Shown here: in pieces, positions 17,265-26,104 of the stretch
Layout: the number at the start of each line of letters is the position of its first letter
How positions within the stretch are numbered: the first letter of the stretch is position 1
Source: Myxococcales bacterium
Lineage (GTDB): Bacteria > Myxococcota_A > Polyangia > Polyangiales > GCA-016699535
DNA length: 64,000 bases
Assembly (NCBI GenBank): GCA_020633325.1
Contig: JACKDX010000001.1
Location: forward strand, 372,001-436,000
Direction of reading: 5' to 3'
Notes under the pieces: model-generated
Database searches by the model: none
Seen by the model: the letters and a program-made list of their open reading frames with translations, nothing else
What the model was told of the DNA's origin: nothing
Program-made: the position numbers and the translations under genes

Positions 17265-19811
17265 TTAGCGATGACTGCAGGCGCGGGCCAAGTCTTGCAT
17301 TTGGTCTCTATCATAGCCGGTGGGGGCAGCGCTCAAATAACGCTGACTTAGCTGACAGGCTTCTTCAGAATGCGGCAGCAGTTTTGCAAGGGCGGCAAAT
17401 ACTTCGGGCAAGGGCTCGGACCCCTGTACTGCCAACCGCAAGCGAGCGACACGGTCCTTATCCCGCTGTTGCGCGATTAGGGCCAGCACATGTTGAGCGG
17501 TGCTTGAAGATGGATCAATGCCTACCGCTTGAGTGGCCCACGCATTGGCATGCTCAAAGTCGCCCGTCTCAAAGGCGATGCGTGCGCGCATGCCCAGGAT
17601 CGTGGCTTGCATCCACGCGCTGCTGTTGTCAGTGATGAGCATTGCCGCTTTCTCCAACTGGCCTCGAGCCTGATTGAGCTGCCCTTTTTGAAGTTGGCAC
17701 CATGCAAGACCCATGATCGCCCGCGGGAGATCCGGCTGGGCTTTCAGCGCCTTAGAGAAGGCCGCGTAGGCCTTTTGATATTGCTCGGCCTGAAACCACA
17801 GCATCCCGAGGTCTGCCCATAGCGCCCCCGTCTTGTCGGGAAATGCCTCCACCGTTAGAGCACCTGCGTGTCCTGTGCCCATTAACACCAATAACCGTGC
17901 TCTTACTTCATTGTACTCTCGACTGTCTGCCAATAACGGCTCCATGCGATGCAAGACGGCTTGAGCTTCGACGATATTGCCACAGCGGGTTTCAGCATCA
18001 GCCAACCCGAGCAGTGCATCGCGGTGTTCTGGTGCGCGCATCAGCACACTTTGATAGGCACTTCGGGCAGCTCGGCAATTCCCCACCGCTTGTGCGATCT
18101 TTCCAAGCTGTAGAGCGAGGTTGCTGTCTTGAGTATCCGCCGCCCGCGCGGCTTCGGCCTTCCTGAGCGCAGTGGTCGGGTGGTCATCGGCCAGGTCGAT
18201 CCAGGCTGCGAGCATCAACACCTCCGGCTCCTTGGGATAAAGGACCATGCTTTCTTTGAGCGTTTGATGCGCCCGCTGGACGAGGTCTGCGCGGATCTGC
18301 GCATGGGCCAGTTGAATCATTAATCCGAGATGTCCCGGAGCGTGCGTGAGGCCCTCCTCTAATACAGCGATGGACTTGTGCGGCAGCCCCTCGTTGATTG
18401 CGATGCGCGCCAGGCCGGCATAGGCCTCGGCGCTTAGGGTTGGATCTGCTGTGGCCTGCTCGAACAGGCGGCGTGCCTCTTGCAGTTCCCCGCGCAACTC
18501 ATGCAGCCCCGCTCGCAGCAATCGGGTGCGGGTGGCATCACCACTGATCTGCAAGTCCACCTGCACTTGGTCGACATGATGACGTGACAATGCAAGCTCC
18601 GCATGAAGCTGCGCTCGGCGTTCAGGGTCGGTGGAAATTGTGGGCAGCGAATGACACATCTTTGCTGCATTCGCGGGAAGTTTCGCCCTAAGCATCGTTT
18701 CACACATGTCCATTCCGAAACTATCTTGCCAACGAGGACCATTGAGCTCCGCCCGCTCCACATGGCGCCTGGCCAACCGGAAGCGACCAGCCGCGAGCGC
18801 GACTTGGGCTTTGATTAAAAAGGCCTCCGCTCTCTGGGGTGGGGAGGCTAAAGAGCCGAGCGCCTGAAGTACCTCATCTGCCTCTCGTTCGGCTTGTGCA
18901 AACTCGTGAGCATATTCAACGAGGATACGGGCTCGCGCCAGTCGCACCACGGGAGAACGGTCGCCATCAGGCGCCCGATCCAGATCTCTTAATGCCCCCT
19001 TAACGTCGCCGTTCCGAGCGCGAAGTCGTGCAGCCAAAGCGGCATGACGCGGTGCATAACCCCGCTGTATCGCCGCCGCTCGTGCATCGAGTTCCGCGCG
19101 AGTGAAGTCGCCGGATGCTTGAGCGGTGAGGCTGCGTGCTCTGGCGGCCTCGGACGAATGCTCGTTGTCATCACTGGGCGAAGTCGCAGAGATCACACTT
19201 CTTGCAGCGACAACCTCACCCCGCTCCAAATACAAATAAGCATAGGCCAAATGAGCGTCAAGCAGTGAGCGAGCCGCCGGGCTCAGCGATCGTAAGAGGG
19301 CTTGCGCTTCTCGGGCATGGTCGATGCCGTGCTCGAGCTGGCCTACGGCCAACAATCGCGCTCTAAGCGCTTTGAAACGATCGTAGGGGTCTCGCTGCTG
19401 TTTGGCGAATTGGATGGCTACGTCAAGCGAGGCATACAAACCATTGTCTGAAGCGACCTCTACGAGTGACATCGTACGATCAAAAGCGCGATGCTCCAGA
19501 AACGCTCGCACTGCAAAGAACGCGCTCACCGCTGATCCCAGCAACAATAGCGCAAGGACGATCAGACTCCCCGTGAGCGAGCCGTGCCAGGGCAATTCGG
19601 GCAGGCGCTTCAGCTTCAGCCGAGTAAAGAGCTGTGCTAAGGACCTTCGGCGATGTCGTGAACGAAGCCAGTGAGGATCGTCGAGCGCGCCTTTGGCCCT
19701 TGGAAGCGGATGGCGAACAGGCTCGGACGGCCTGGCTATCGTGAGCGCATCGTCCTCAACGGGCTTGTCCTTCACCCAGGTGAGATCCGCGTCGTCATCT
19801 CTGTGTGTCAT
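17265..19811 (-). CDS. Large TPR-repeat membrane protein
   Basis: An 848-residue protein: about 80 cytoplasmic, charged residues, one transmembrane helix (SLIVLALLLLGSAVSAFFAV), then a long outer region of tetratricopeptide-like helical pairs (for example GLARIAINEGLPHKSIAVLEEGL and DLGMLWFQAEQYQKAYAAFSKAL). Such proteins act as scaffolds. Its start overlaps the transglutaminase-like gene stop by 4 bases (ATGA), putting it last in the moxR-DUF58-transglutaminase block. Partner unknown. Confidence 0.8.
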   Translation of the reverse strand: MTHRDDDADLTWVKDKPVEDDALTIARPSEPVRHPLPRAKGALDDPHWLRSRHRRRSLAQLFTRLKLKRLPELPWHGSLTGSLIVLALLLLGSAVSAFFAVRAFLEHRAFDRTMSLVEVASDNGLYASLDVAIQFAKQQRDPYDRFKALRARLLAVGQLEHGIDHAREAQALLRSLSPAARSLLDAHLAYAYLYLERGEVVAARSVISATSPSDDNEHSSEAARARSLTAQASGDFTRAELDARAAAIQRGYAPRHAALAARLRARNGDVKGALRDLDRAPDGDRSPVVRLARARILVEYAHEFAQAEREADEVLQALGSLASPPQRAEAFLIKAQVALAAGRFRLARRHVERAELNGPRWQDSFGMDMCETMLRAKLPANAAKMCHSLPTISTDPERRAQLHAELALSRHHVDQVQVDLQISGDATRTRLLRAGLHELRGELQEARRLFEQATADPTLSAEAYAGLARIAINEGLPHKSIAVLEEGLTHAPGHLGLMIQLAHAQIRADLVQRAHQTLKESMVLYPKEPEVLMLAAWIDLADDHPTTALRKAEAARAADTQDSNLALQLGKIAQAVGNCRAARSAYQSVLMRAPEHRDALLGLADAETRCGNIVEAQAVLHRMEPLLADSREYNEVRARLLVLMGTGHAGALTVEAFPDKTGALWADLGMLWFQAEQYQKAYAAFSKALKAQPDLPRAIMGLAWCQLQKGQLNQARGQLEKAAMLITDNSSAWMQATILGMRARIAFETGDFEHANAWATQAVGIDPSSSTAQHVLALIAQQRDKDRVARLRLAVQGSEPLPEVFAALAKLLPHSEEACQLSQRYLSAAPTGYDRDQMQDLARACSHR

Positions 19812-21943
19812 GTTTGATGGGAACGTCGAAGCTCAATTAGCAACTGTTCCTGCTCCTTAACCGTTAATAACTGGTGGGAATAACGGGCTTGCATATAACG
19901 TTCAGTCAGTCGTTCCACCGCATCGGCGCCGAAGAATGATTGGGCCTTCAGGATATTAGCATACTCAAGCGGCGTGAGATGGGCGGCTCTCTCTTGCCCA
20001 TGTTTCAGAAGCCAGCGCTCAAGCTCGCGATAGAGGCCAAGGCCATTGGAGGACTCCCCTGTGCGCGTCGAGCGATCGCGATTTTTTCTTTGTCGATACA
20101 GAAAGAAGCCCAACAGTCCCGCTGCTCCCGGCATTAGTATCCACCACCCCGCGTGCGGCACCGAGGGAGGCTTGATCGTTGGATGCTTCTCTGGCTCAGA
20201 CGTGCTTTTGGGCCTAAGCCGCGCCAGCCAACGCTGCAGGCGTTCCCAATACCGCAGTTGATCAGGCAGATCGTACGACACCACGTGCCGATCCCACTTT
20301 GAGCGCAGTGCATCAATCAGGGCGCGGGCGTCTACAAAGAGGCCAGCCTCGACGTCCATAGAGGCGCGCCCTAGGGGGGTGGGATCCAGGGTTACCCATC
20401 CGACGCCGTCCACGAACGCTTCGACCCAACTGTGAGCATCCCCTTGCCGGACAGCGATATATTCGCCGAACCGATTGTACCGTCCGCCCAAAAATCCCAT
20501 GACGTGGCGCGACGGGATGCCTATCGCGCGCAACATTATGGCAAGCGCGCTTGCGAAGTACTCGCAGTGACCGCTTTTGGACACAAACAAGAAATGCTCA
20601 AGTGGGCGAGGTCCAGGATTACGCGGTTGGTCAGTTGTATAGTGAAACTGAGGGTCATCTCTCAGAAACGCTGTGATGGCGGCGGCTTTTGAAATGGTTG
20701 TGCTTCGGTTCTTGGTGATTTGCTGTGCCAGTCCCACCAGACGTTGGTGTTTGGGGGGGATCTGCAAATAGCGCGTGCGACTTGTGGCAGATGGCGGATC
20801 AGCGCTTACCAACGAGCGCGCCCGCGACACGATCGCGACGTAAGAAAGGCCCTGATCGGTAGCGTCCAGATAGCGAAACTCAAACAGAGCGCGACTGATG
20901 TGACGATGGGTTGCAACGCCCGCGCGAATGCGCGGCGGAATCTCCAGTGCCACAGTTCCTTGTGGCAGAAAGATGACGTTTTCGGCAAGGGGCTCAAGCT
21001 CCACAGAAATGCGTGCATCGTCAGGCCTCGGCCATCGCTCTACGTAATATAGTTCTCCCAGACTCTCGGCGCGCAGGAGCTCTGTTGTCGTCCGCGACCA
21101 CCGGCGGCCATCGTAATGATCAAAGGAAGTACCACGAAGGCGCAGCGTGCTTGGGGCGAACATCCATCCATGCCCGCCCGTGCGCACCCGCGCGATCACG
21201 GTGGGGTCTTCTCGGATGGCGCCAAACTCTCCGAGGTCCACCTGTCCTCCGAACCCCGCGATGCGTTGTTTGGCGTTGTAGCCGAAACTAAACAGACCGA
21301 GCCCAACGCGCGGAAAGGCGACAAATAAAAGGCCTGTCACCAGAAGAATTGGCAGAGCAAGCGCGAGAGTCCCAAGAAGGAAGGCGGGACGAAGAGCCGC
21401 TGAATCATCAAGCTTGCGCAAAAGCTCCGCTTCCGGCAGCGCGTAGGCTTGTTCAGCTTCATATCTGAGATACGATAGCGTCAGCATCCAGGGGATCAGC
21501 GCCACAAATCCTAGGAAGATGAGCGCATAACTGAGCGAGGTGGTTAGTACCGTGGCCGCAATCAAATGCAAGAACGCAAGCACCGTAATTTGTTGCGCCT
21601 CTCTTGCGCCAGTGCGGCTAAAGAGTCTGGAGATCTGAAGCACTGCCGAAAACTCCACGGCCAATAGGAGAAGCGCATGACCGCTGAGGGCTCGGGTCAC
21701 CTGTAAGGCGAAACAAAGGACCAGGCCGAGCGACCAAAGAGTCTGGTAGCGTTTTTGGCGGATCAGGGCGCCTTCTGCAAACCAGCTCAGGGCCACAGAA
21801 GCTACCAAGAGTGCCTTAAAGGCAGGGCCCAAAAGATCCCCCATCGACAGAGCAAAAAGCCCCAGTGAGGCGATCACATACGTGACGACTTTATGGAGTG
21901 TTCCGAAACCTGAAACTCCCAAACTAGGCTGAGCGCGCAGCAT
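19808..21943 (-). CDS. Transglutaminase-like membrane protein (DUF3488/TgpA type)
   Basis: The N-terminal part carries several transmembrane helices, followed by an external transglutaminase-like cysteine domain with the catalytic triad pattern: Cys in SGHCEYFASALAIMLR, His in GDAHSWVEAFV and Asp in VTLDPTP. A further hydrophobic helix and a cytoplasmic DUF4129-like end follow. I prefer ATG 21943 (GGAAG spaced correctly, short overlap with the DUF58 stop at 21924) over ATG 21991 or 21958. This gene type regularly accompanies MoxR ATPase and DUF58 genes, as here; the substrate is not known. Confidence 0.88.
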   Translation of the reverse strand: MLRAQPSLGVSGFGTLHKVVTYVIASLGLFALSMGDLLGPAFKALLVASVALSWFAEGALIRQKRYQTLWSLGLVLCFALQVTRALSGHALLLLAVEFSAVLQISRLFSRTGAREAQQITVLAFLHLIAATVLTTSLSYALIFLGFVALIPWMLTLSYLRYEAEQAYALPEAELLRKLDDSAALRPAFLLGTLALALPILLVTGLLFVAFPRVGLGLFSFGYNAKQRIAGFGGQVDLGEFGAIREDPTVIARVRTGGHGWMFAPSTLRLRGTSFDHYDGRRWSRTTTELLRAESLGELYYVERWPRPDDARISVELEPLAENVIFLPQGTVALEIPPRIRAGVATHRHISRALFEFRYLDATDQGLSYVAIVSRARSLVSADPPSATSRTRYLQIPPKHQRLVGLAQQITKNRSTTISKAAAITAFLRDDPQFHYTTDQPRNPGPRPLEHFLFVSKSGHCEYFASALAIMLRAIGIPSRHVMGFLGGRYNRFGEYIAVRQGDAHSWVEAFVDGVGWVTLDPTPLGRASMDVEAGLFVDARALIDALRSKWDRHVVSYDLPDQLRYWERLQRWLARLRPKSTSEPEKHPTIKPPSVPHAGWWILMPGAAGLLGFFLYRQRKNRDRSTRTGESSNGLGLYRELERWLLKHGQERAAHLTPLEYANILKAQSFFGADAVERLTERYMQARYSHQLLTVKEQEQLLIELRRSHQT

Positions 21944-22946
21944 GCTCGCTTCCAACATCGACCGTGGGTTCAAGGCGGGCCAACACCCCAAGCAATCTCA
22001 CCGCATCATCCGGCCGGCTTGCGGTGTGGCGCCCTGCGCCCGGCGTGACAACCTCTACCGTGTTTCCTTCCCGCATCGCCTGTATGATGAGGCCAGTTGC
22101 TTGCGAGATCTGATCCTCAAACCTCTGAAACCATTGTTTATTTTGACCATCTTGGCAGTGTGTATCAATGGTGATACTCAACATATCTTCATCTTGTGCG
22201 CTGCGCTCTCGGGTCACCAGTGCTCCCAAAGAGGCTGAGCGCCGCCAATGGATGCTGCTTGCCGCATCTCCCCTCTGGTACTCCCGAATGCCGACGATCT
22301 CATCACCCTGTCCTGGCCCAGCCGCCCACACGCGCTCGTGTGCTACGGCAAATGGGCGGCGATGATATCGCAGTGGGGCACGGGGTTCTGGAAAGACGAG
22401 GTGCTCTAGGGCAGACGGGATGAACTGGCTTTTTTCCACCAGACCAAAAGGGAAACTACTTGTCAGCCACAGCCCCAAGCGCTTGCTCGGCCCCCGCCGT
22501 TCAAACACGACCGCATAGCCTTGTCGCTGGGTGCTGTGAGGGCCAAGCCAGCCAAAATAGACGGGCGCCTGGGCGGATGTCCCTTGTTCGGCCTCTGACA
22601 CCTTGAGGCTGTAGCTGCTAAGCCAGCGTTTGTGGTTGCGAAGCGCAATCTGCATAAGCGCAGGTAATCTAGCGTAGATATAAGGCGGCAACACACGCGT
22701 GACGGACACGCCTCTTAGAGTGAACTCGCTCAGCAAGCCGCTTAGCAACATGAGCGTAAGCATCAAGCCAAACACGAGGTACACCAGGTTGTTGCCGGTA
22801 TTGACCGCTGCGAGTCCCACAATGCACGCGATGGCAATAAACACCTTGCCTTCAGTGGTCAACCGCCAGCGCCGATTCTGCCGCTTTTTGCCCGCGCCCC
22901 AGGGCCCTAGCCCATCCCAGATGCCGCGCATCCGAAACTTTTTCAA
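21924..22946 (-). CDS. DUF58 domain protein
   Basis: A 340-residue protein with two N-terminal membrane helices (VFIAIACIVGLAAVNTGNNLVYLVFGLMLTLMLL), then a cytoplasmic/peripheral region ending in the DUF58 signature: VGIREYQRGDAASSIHWRRSA. DUF58 proteins resemble the von Willebrand A fold and work with MoxR ATPases in envelope and stress functions. The start overlaps the moxR stop (ATGA). Confidence 0.9.
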   Translation of the reverse strand: MKKFRMRGIWDGLGPWGAGKKRQNRRWRLTTEGKVFIAIACIVGLAAVNTGNNLVYLVFGLMLTLMLLSGLLSEFTLRGVSVTRVLPPYIYARLPALMQIALRNHKRWLSSYSLKVSEAEQGTSAQAPVYFGWLGPHSTQRQGYAVVFERRGPSKRLGLWLTSSFPFGLVEKSQFIPSALEHLVFPEPRAPLRYHRRPFAVAHERVWAAGPGQGDEIVGIREYQRGDAASSIHWRRSASLGALVTRERSAQDEDMLSITIDTHCQDGQNKQWFQRFEDQISQATGLIIQAMREGNTVEVVTPGAGRHTASRPDDAVRLLGVLARLEPTVDVGSEHAARSA

Positions 22947-23896
22947 AGAGGCACCGGTAAAGCGTGGAGAATGTCTTCAATGATACGCACCGCTTCACCG
23001 CGCACCAGGGGTGTATCTGAAACGCCCGCGACGCGGACCCGGTGCGCCAGGGCGGGCACGACCATGGCTTTGACATCGTCGGGAGTTACATGATCTCGCC
23101 CCAATACCAACGCTCTTGAACGCACTGCCCGGCTTAGTGCCAGCGCGGCGCGAGTGGATGCGCCGAGATCCAGCAAGGGCGTCTGGCGCGTGGCCGTGAT
23201 GATCTGATGGATATAGCCAACTATGTGAGATTGAATCTGAATACGGTTCACCGCATCTTGTGCCGCGAGCAAGGCATGTCGTTCAGCAACCGGCTGCAGA
23301 TCCGGAATGCTTCCGTTCTGCTCTCGGGTCGCAATGAGTTCTTTTTCAACGTGCGCGGGTGGATAACCCAAATCGATACGCAACAAAAACCGGTCGAGCT
23401 CCGATTCTGGCAATGGGTAGGTGCCATAAAACTCGCGCGGATTTTGTGTCGCCACCACAAAAAACGGCTCCTCCAATACATGCGTCTCGCCGTCGATGGA
23501 AACGTGACGCTCTTCCATGGCTTCCAGTAAAGCGCTTTGTGTGCGGGGAGGCGTTCGGTTTATCTCGTCCGCGAGAAGTACATGGGTGAAAAGAGGTCCG
23601 GGGCGAAACGAAAAATGCCCCGTCGCTTGGTGATATACGCTGCCACCTAGTACATCCGAAGGCAGTAGATCGGACGTGAATTGTACCCGCCGATAGGATA
23701 CCGCCACCGATTGAGCTAAGGAGCGAGCCAGGGTGGTCTTCCCCACGCCCGGCACGTCTTCAATAAGTAAATGGCCCCGCGCAAGCAAGGCCATGACCGC
23801 GAGCGCCACATTATCTTCCTTGCCTTGCAAGGTGCGGCCGACATTGGAAATGATCCGTTGCGCCACGGACGTCGCCGATGCGATGCTGGCATCCAT
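22943..23896 (-). CDS. MoxR-family AAA+ ATPase
   Basis: An AAA-3 ATPase of about 317 residues. Walker A is DVPGVGKTTLARSLA, Walker B is LLADEINRTPPRTQSALLEAMEE, with the family phrase GTYPLPESELDRF and the C-terminal LGRDHVTPDDV lid helix. Start: ATG 23896, or GTG 23905, which would overlap the tatC stop as TAGTG; the TTG at 23923 is unlikely. It is the first gene of the set with DUF58, transglutaminase-like and TPR proteins. MoxR ATPases are thought to act as chaperones for metal or complex assembly; the client is unknown. Confidence 0.9.
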   Translation of the reverse strand: MDASIASATSVAQRIISNVGRTLQGKEDNVALAVMALLARGHLLIEDVPGVGKTTLARSLAQSVAVSYRRVQFTSDLLPSDVLGGSVYHQATGHFSFRPGPLFTHVLLADEINRTPPRTQSALLEAMEERHVSIDGETHVLEEPFFVVATQNPREFYGTYPLPESELDRFLLRIDLGYPPAHVEKELIATREQNGSIPDLQPVAERHALLAAQDAVNRIQIQSHIVGYIHQIITATRQTPLLDLGASTRAALALSRAVRSRALVLGRDHVTPDDVKAMVVPALAHRVRVAGVSDTPLVRGEAVRIIEDILHALPVPL

Positions 23897-23904
23897 ATTA
23901 TTCA

Positions 23905-24699
23905 CTATTCCTTTGCGCGCCAACGAAAACGCTCAATCAGAAACGCCATCCCTACGGAAACAAAGTACAATATTATCATGGGCGCCAACATCACCAGTTG
24001 GGAGCCCACATCCGGCGGGGTGAGAATGGCGGCCACTATGGCGGCGATCAGTACCCACCAACGGCTGAAGCGAAGCAGCTGACGAGAAGTGACGAGCCTG
24101 AGCGCCGAAAGCGTGGTCACCACCACTGGCACCTCAAACACCACCCCAAATGCTATCAACAGACGCGTTGCAAAGGTGAGATACTCGCCAATCATGATCG
24201 TGGGCACGATTTTGATCTTGCCACTAGGCAAAGGGCCGGCAAAGCCCAACAACGTGTCAAACATGCCAGGGAAGACGACAAGGTAGCCAAAGAAGGCCCC
24301 TCCCACAAAACATACCGTGGAGGCCATGACAAAAGGTAATGCGATCGTTTTCTCTTTTCGGTACAGGCCTGGCGCCACAAAGCACCACAGCTGCCAAAAG
24401 ATCCAGGGCGCAGCGAACAACACGCCGACTACAAATGCGATCTTGAGGTACGCCATGAAGGGATCTACCGGATTGGCAAAGTGAAGAGACGGGTTCTCAT
24501 CGAATCCCAACTGCTTCCAGTGAAGCGCGAGCGGCTGAACGAGCAGATCAAGCAGTTCTTCTCGCAACACCCATGCAACCGCAAACCCCGGAATGACGCC
24601 GAGCAGCGCGCGAATCAAACGGCTCCTGAGCTCGCTCAAATGCTCGAACAAGCCCATAGGGACGTCGTCTTCCGGTGCTTTGGTGTGGGAATCAGTCAT
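23905..24699 (-). CDS. tatC: Sec-independent protein translocase TatC
   Basis: The core of the twin-arginine translocase, which moves folded proteins across the inner membrane. The conserved N-terminal MGLFEHLSELRSRLIRALLGV is followed by six membrane helices and the FxxPFxAYLK-like segment (DPFMAYLKIAFV). I chose ATG 24699 because it starts 8 bases before the TatA/B-like stop; the upstream 18-codon extension is out of family. It is the second gene after the TatA/B-like gene. Confidence 0.95.
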   Translation of the reverse strand: MTDSHTKAPEDDVPMGLFEHLSELRSRLIRALLGVIPGFAVAWVLREELLDLLVQPLALHWKQLGFDENPSLHFANPVDPFMAYLKIAFVVGVLFAAPWIFWQLWCFVAPGLYRKEKTIALPFVMASTVCFVGGAFFGYLVVFPGMFDTLLGFAGPLPSGKIKIVPTIMIGEYLTFATRLLIAFGVVFEVPVVVTTLSALRLVTSRQLLRFSRWWVLIAAIVAAILTPPDVGSQLVMLAPMIILYFVSVGMAFLIERFRWRAKE

Positions 24700-25045
24700 G
24701 GGCGTCGGGCGCGTCTTTCGCCGTGTGTTCGATATGAGCCACATCCACGCCATCAGGCGGATACTCCATGTCCCGCTGTATGCTCTCGCTTGCCTCAGTG
24801 TCGGGTTTCGCTGTGCTGTCCTGCGTGGTGTCTAGGGGCAGCTCTTGACGTCGTCTCCACTCGGGAGGCTCGTCCCTGAGCAACTCATCGATTCCAACCG
24901 TGCGTCTCAGGTCCTGAGTCGCCTTTCGAAACTCCTTCAATGCCCTTCCGGCTGCCTTCATGAGCGTAGGCATGCGATCGGGCCCAACTGCGATGAGAAG
25001 AATAATCGCTATGATCAGCAGTTCGCCTGAGCCGATGCCAAGCAT
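24692..25045 (-). CDS. tatB: TatA/TatB-family protein
   Basis: A 117-residue protein with one N-terminal helix (ELLIIAIILLIAVGPDRMP), an amphipathic helix (TLMKAAGRALKEFRKAT) and a long acidic tail. The GPDRMP hinge and the long amphipathic region fit TatB better than TatA, but only one TatA/B-type gene is visible here, so it may serve either function. It starts 9 bases after the kinase stop upstream. Confidence 0.85.
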   Translation of the reverse strand: MLGIGSGELLIIAIILLIAVGPDRMPTLMKAAGRALKEFRKATQDLRRTVGIDELLRDEPPEWRRRQELPLDTTQDSTAKPDTEASESIQRDMEYPPDGVDVAHIEHTAKDAPDAHD

Positions 25046-25054
25046 ACTCGGGGG

Positions 25055-26041
25055 CTAAGCCGCAGCTTCGCGCCTGGCGCGCAGATCCTGCATAGTAGGA
25101 CTTTGATCGTAGGACTCGTGGCTCATGACAAGCTTCGAAGCAATCGTGGACTCGACCTCGCGCCGGTCAAGAACATGATAGCTTAATGCGCGGGCGATGG
25201 CTCGTGCGTTTTGAAACCGGTCTTCCCGCTTGCGGGCCAGTGCACGGGCTATGATTGCGTCCATATCTCGGTCGATATGCTGTGCAATCAGGCCGACCCG
25301 CGGCGCATCTTCAAGCATAATGCGGCTCAGCAACGTTGGTACGTGATTGCCATTAAATGGCAGCCTGCCCGTGAGTCCTTGAAACAGAATCACGCCGAGG
25401 GAGTATAAATCGGCGCGGCCATCCACATAGGGATTGCCCGCGGCTTGTTCGGGCGAAACATAGTGTGGCGTACCGTAGACCCTGCCGTTCTCAAGGCGAC
25501 GCTCTTCCGGCGACATTGTTAACGATGCGCACACACCGAAATCCAGAAGCTGGACTCGTAACTCGCCGTTGGAGTGGCGCTGAAGAAGAACATGTTCTGG
25601 TTTGAGATCACGGTGAGTGTACCCAAGGCGGTGAACGCGATGAAGAACCGCCGCGACTCGAATGCCCAAGGCCGCTACTTCTTGAGGAGATAATGTCTGA
25701 TAGCGAGAAAACACCCTCGCGAGGCACTCGCCGGTCACTCGCTCCATCACCGCATAAGGGGAGCCGTCGGACATCAATCCTTGATCATAAATAGCCACGA
25801 CGCTGGGATGGGAGACCGTGCGTGCGACCTGGCCTTCGCGCCTTAGCCGCCGGCATAAATCTGGATTCGAGGCGAAGCGACGCTGCAGCATCTTGAGGGC
25901 CACTTCCCGACCAAGTTCCAGATCCCGTGCTTCAAAGACCAGTCCGGTGCCGCCCATCCCAATGCATGCACCCATCCGATAGCGGCCGTCGAGCACGGTA
26001 CCGCGGAGTTCTGTGCGTTCGTTGTCAGACTCGGCATGCAT
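25055..26041 (-). CDS. Soluble Ser/Thr protein kinase
   Basis: A 328-residue kinase. Motifs: glycine loop IGMGGTGLVFEA, lysine in VALKMLQ, catalytic HRDLKPEHVLL, DFGVCASL and the SPEQ segment, with a compact C-lobe. No transmembrane helix or sensor domain follows, so this is a cytoplasmic enzyme. It lies between a sigma-54 activator gene (64 bases upstream) and the tat genes. The glycine loop has Met in place of the usual second-position Ser or Gly, which is allowed. Confidence 0.9.
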   Translation of the reverse strand: MHAESDNERTELRGTVLDGRYRMGACIGMGGTGLVFEARDLELGREVALKMLQRRFASNPDLCRRLRREGQVARTVSHPSVVAIYDQGLMSDGSPYAVMERVTGECLARVFSRYQTLSPQEVAALGIRVAAVLHRVHRLGYTHRDLKPEHVLLQRHSNGELRVQLLDFGVCASLTMSPEERRLENGRVYGTPHYVSPEQAAGNPYVDGRADLYSLGVILFQGLTGRLPFNGNHVPTLLSRIMLEDAPRVGLIAQHIDRDMDAIIARALARKREDRFQNARAIARALSYHVLDRREVESTIASKLVMSHESYDQSPTMQDLRARREAAA

Positions 26042-26104
26042 GGCTAGAGAGCCACCATGTGCCTACCTCTACCTACACGTCAAAAAATGTGCATATTATC
26101 GGGG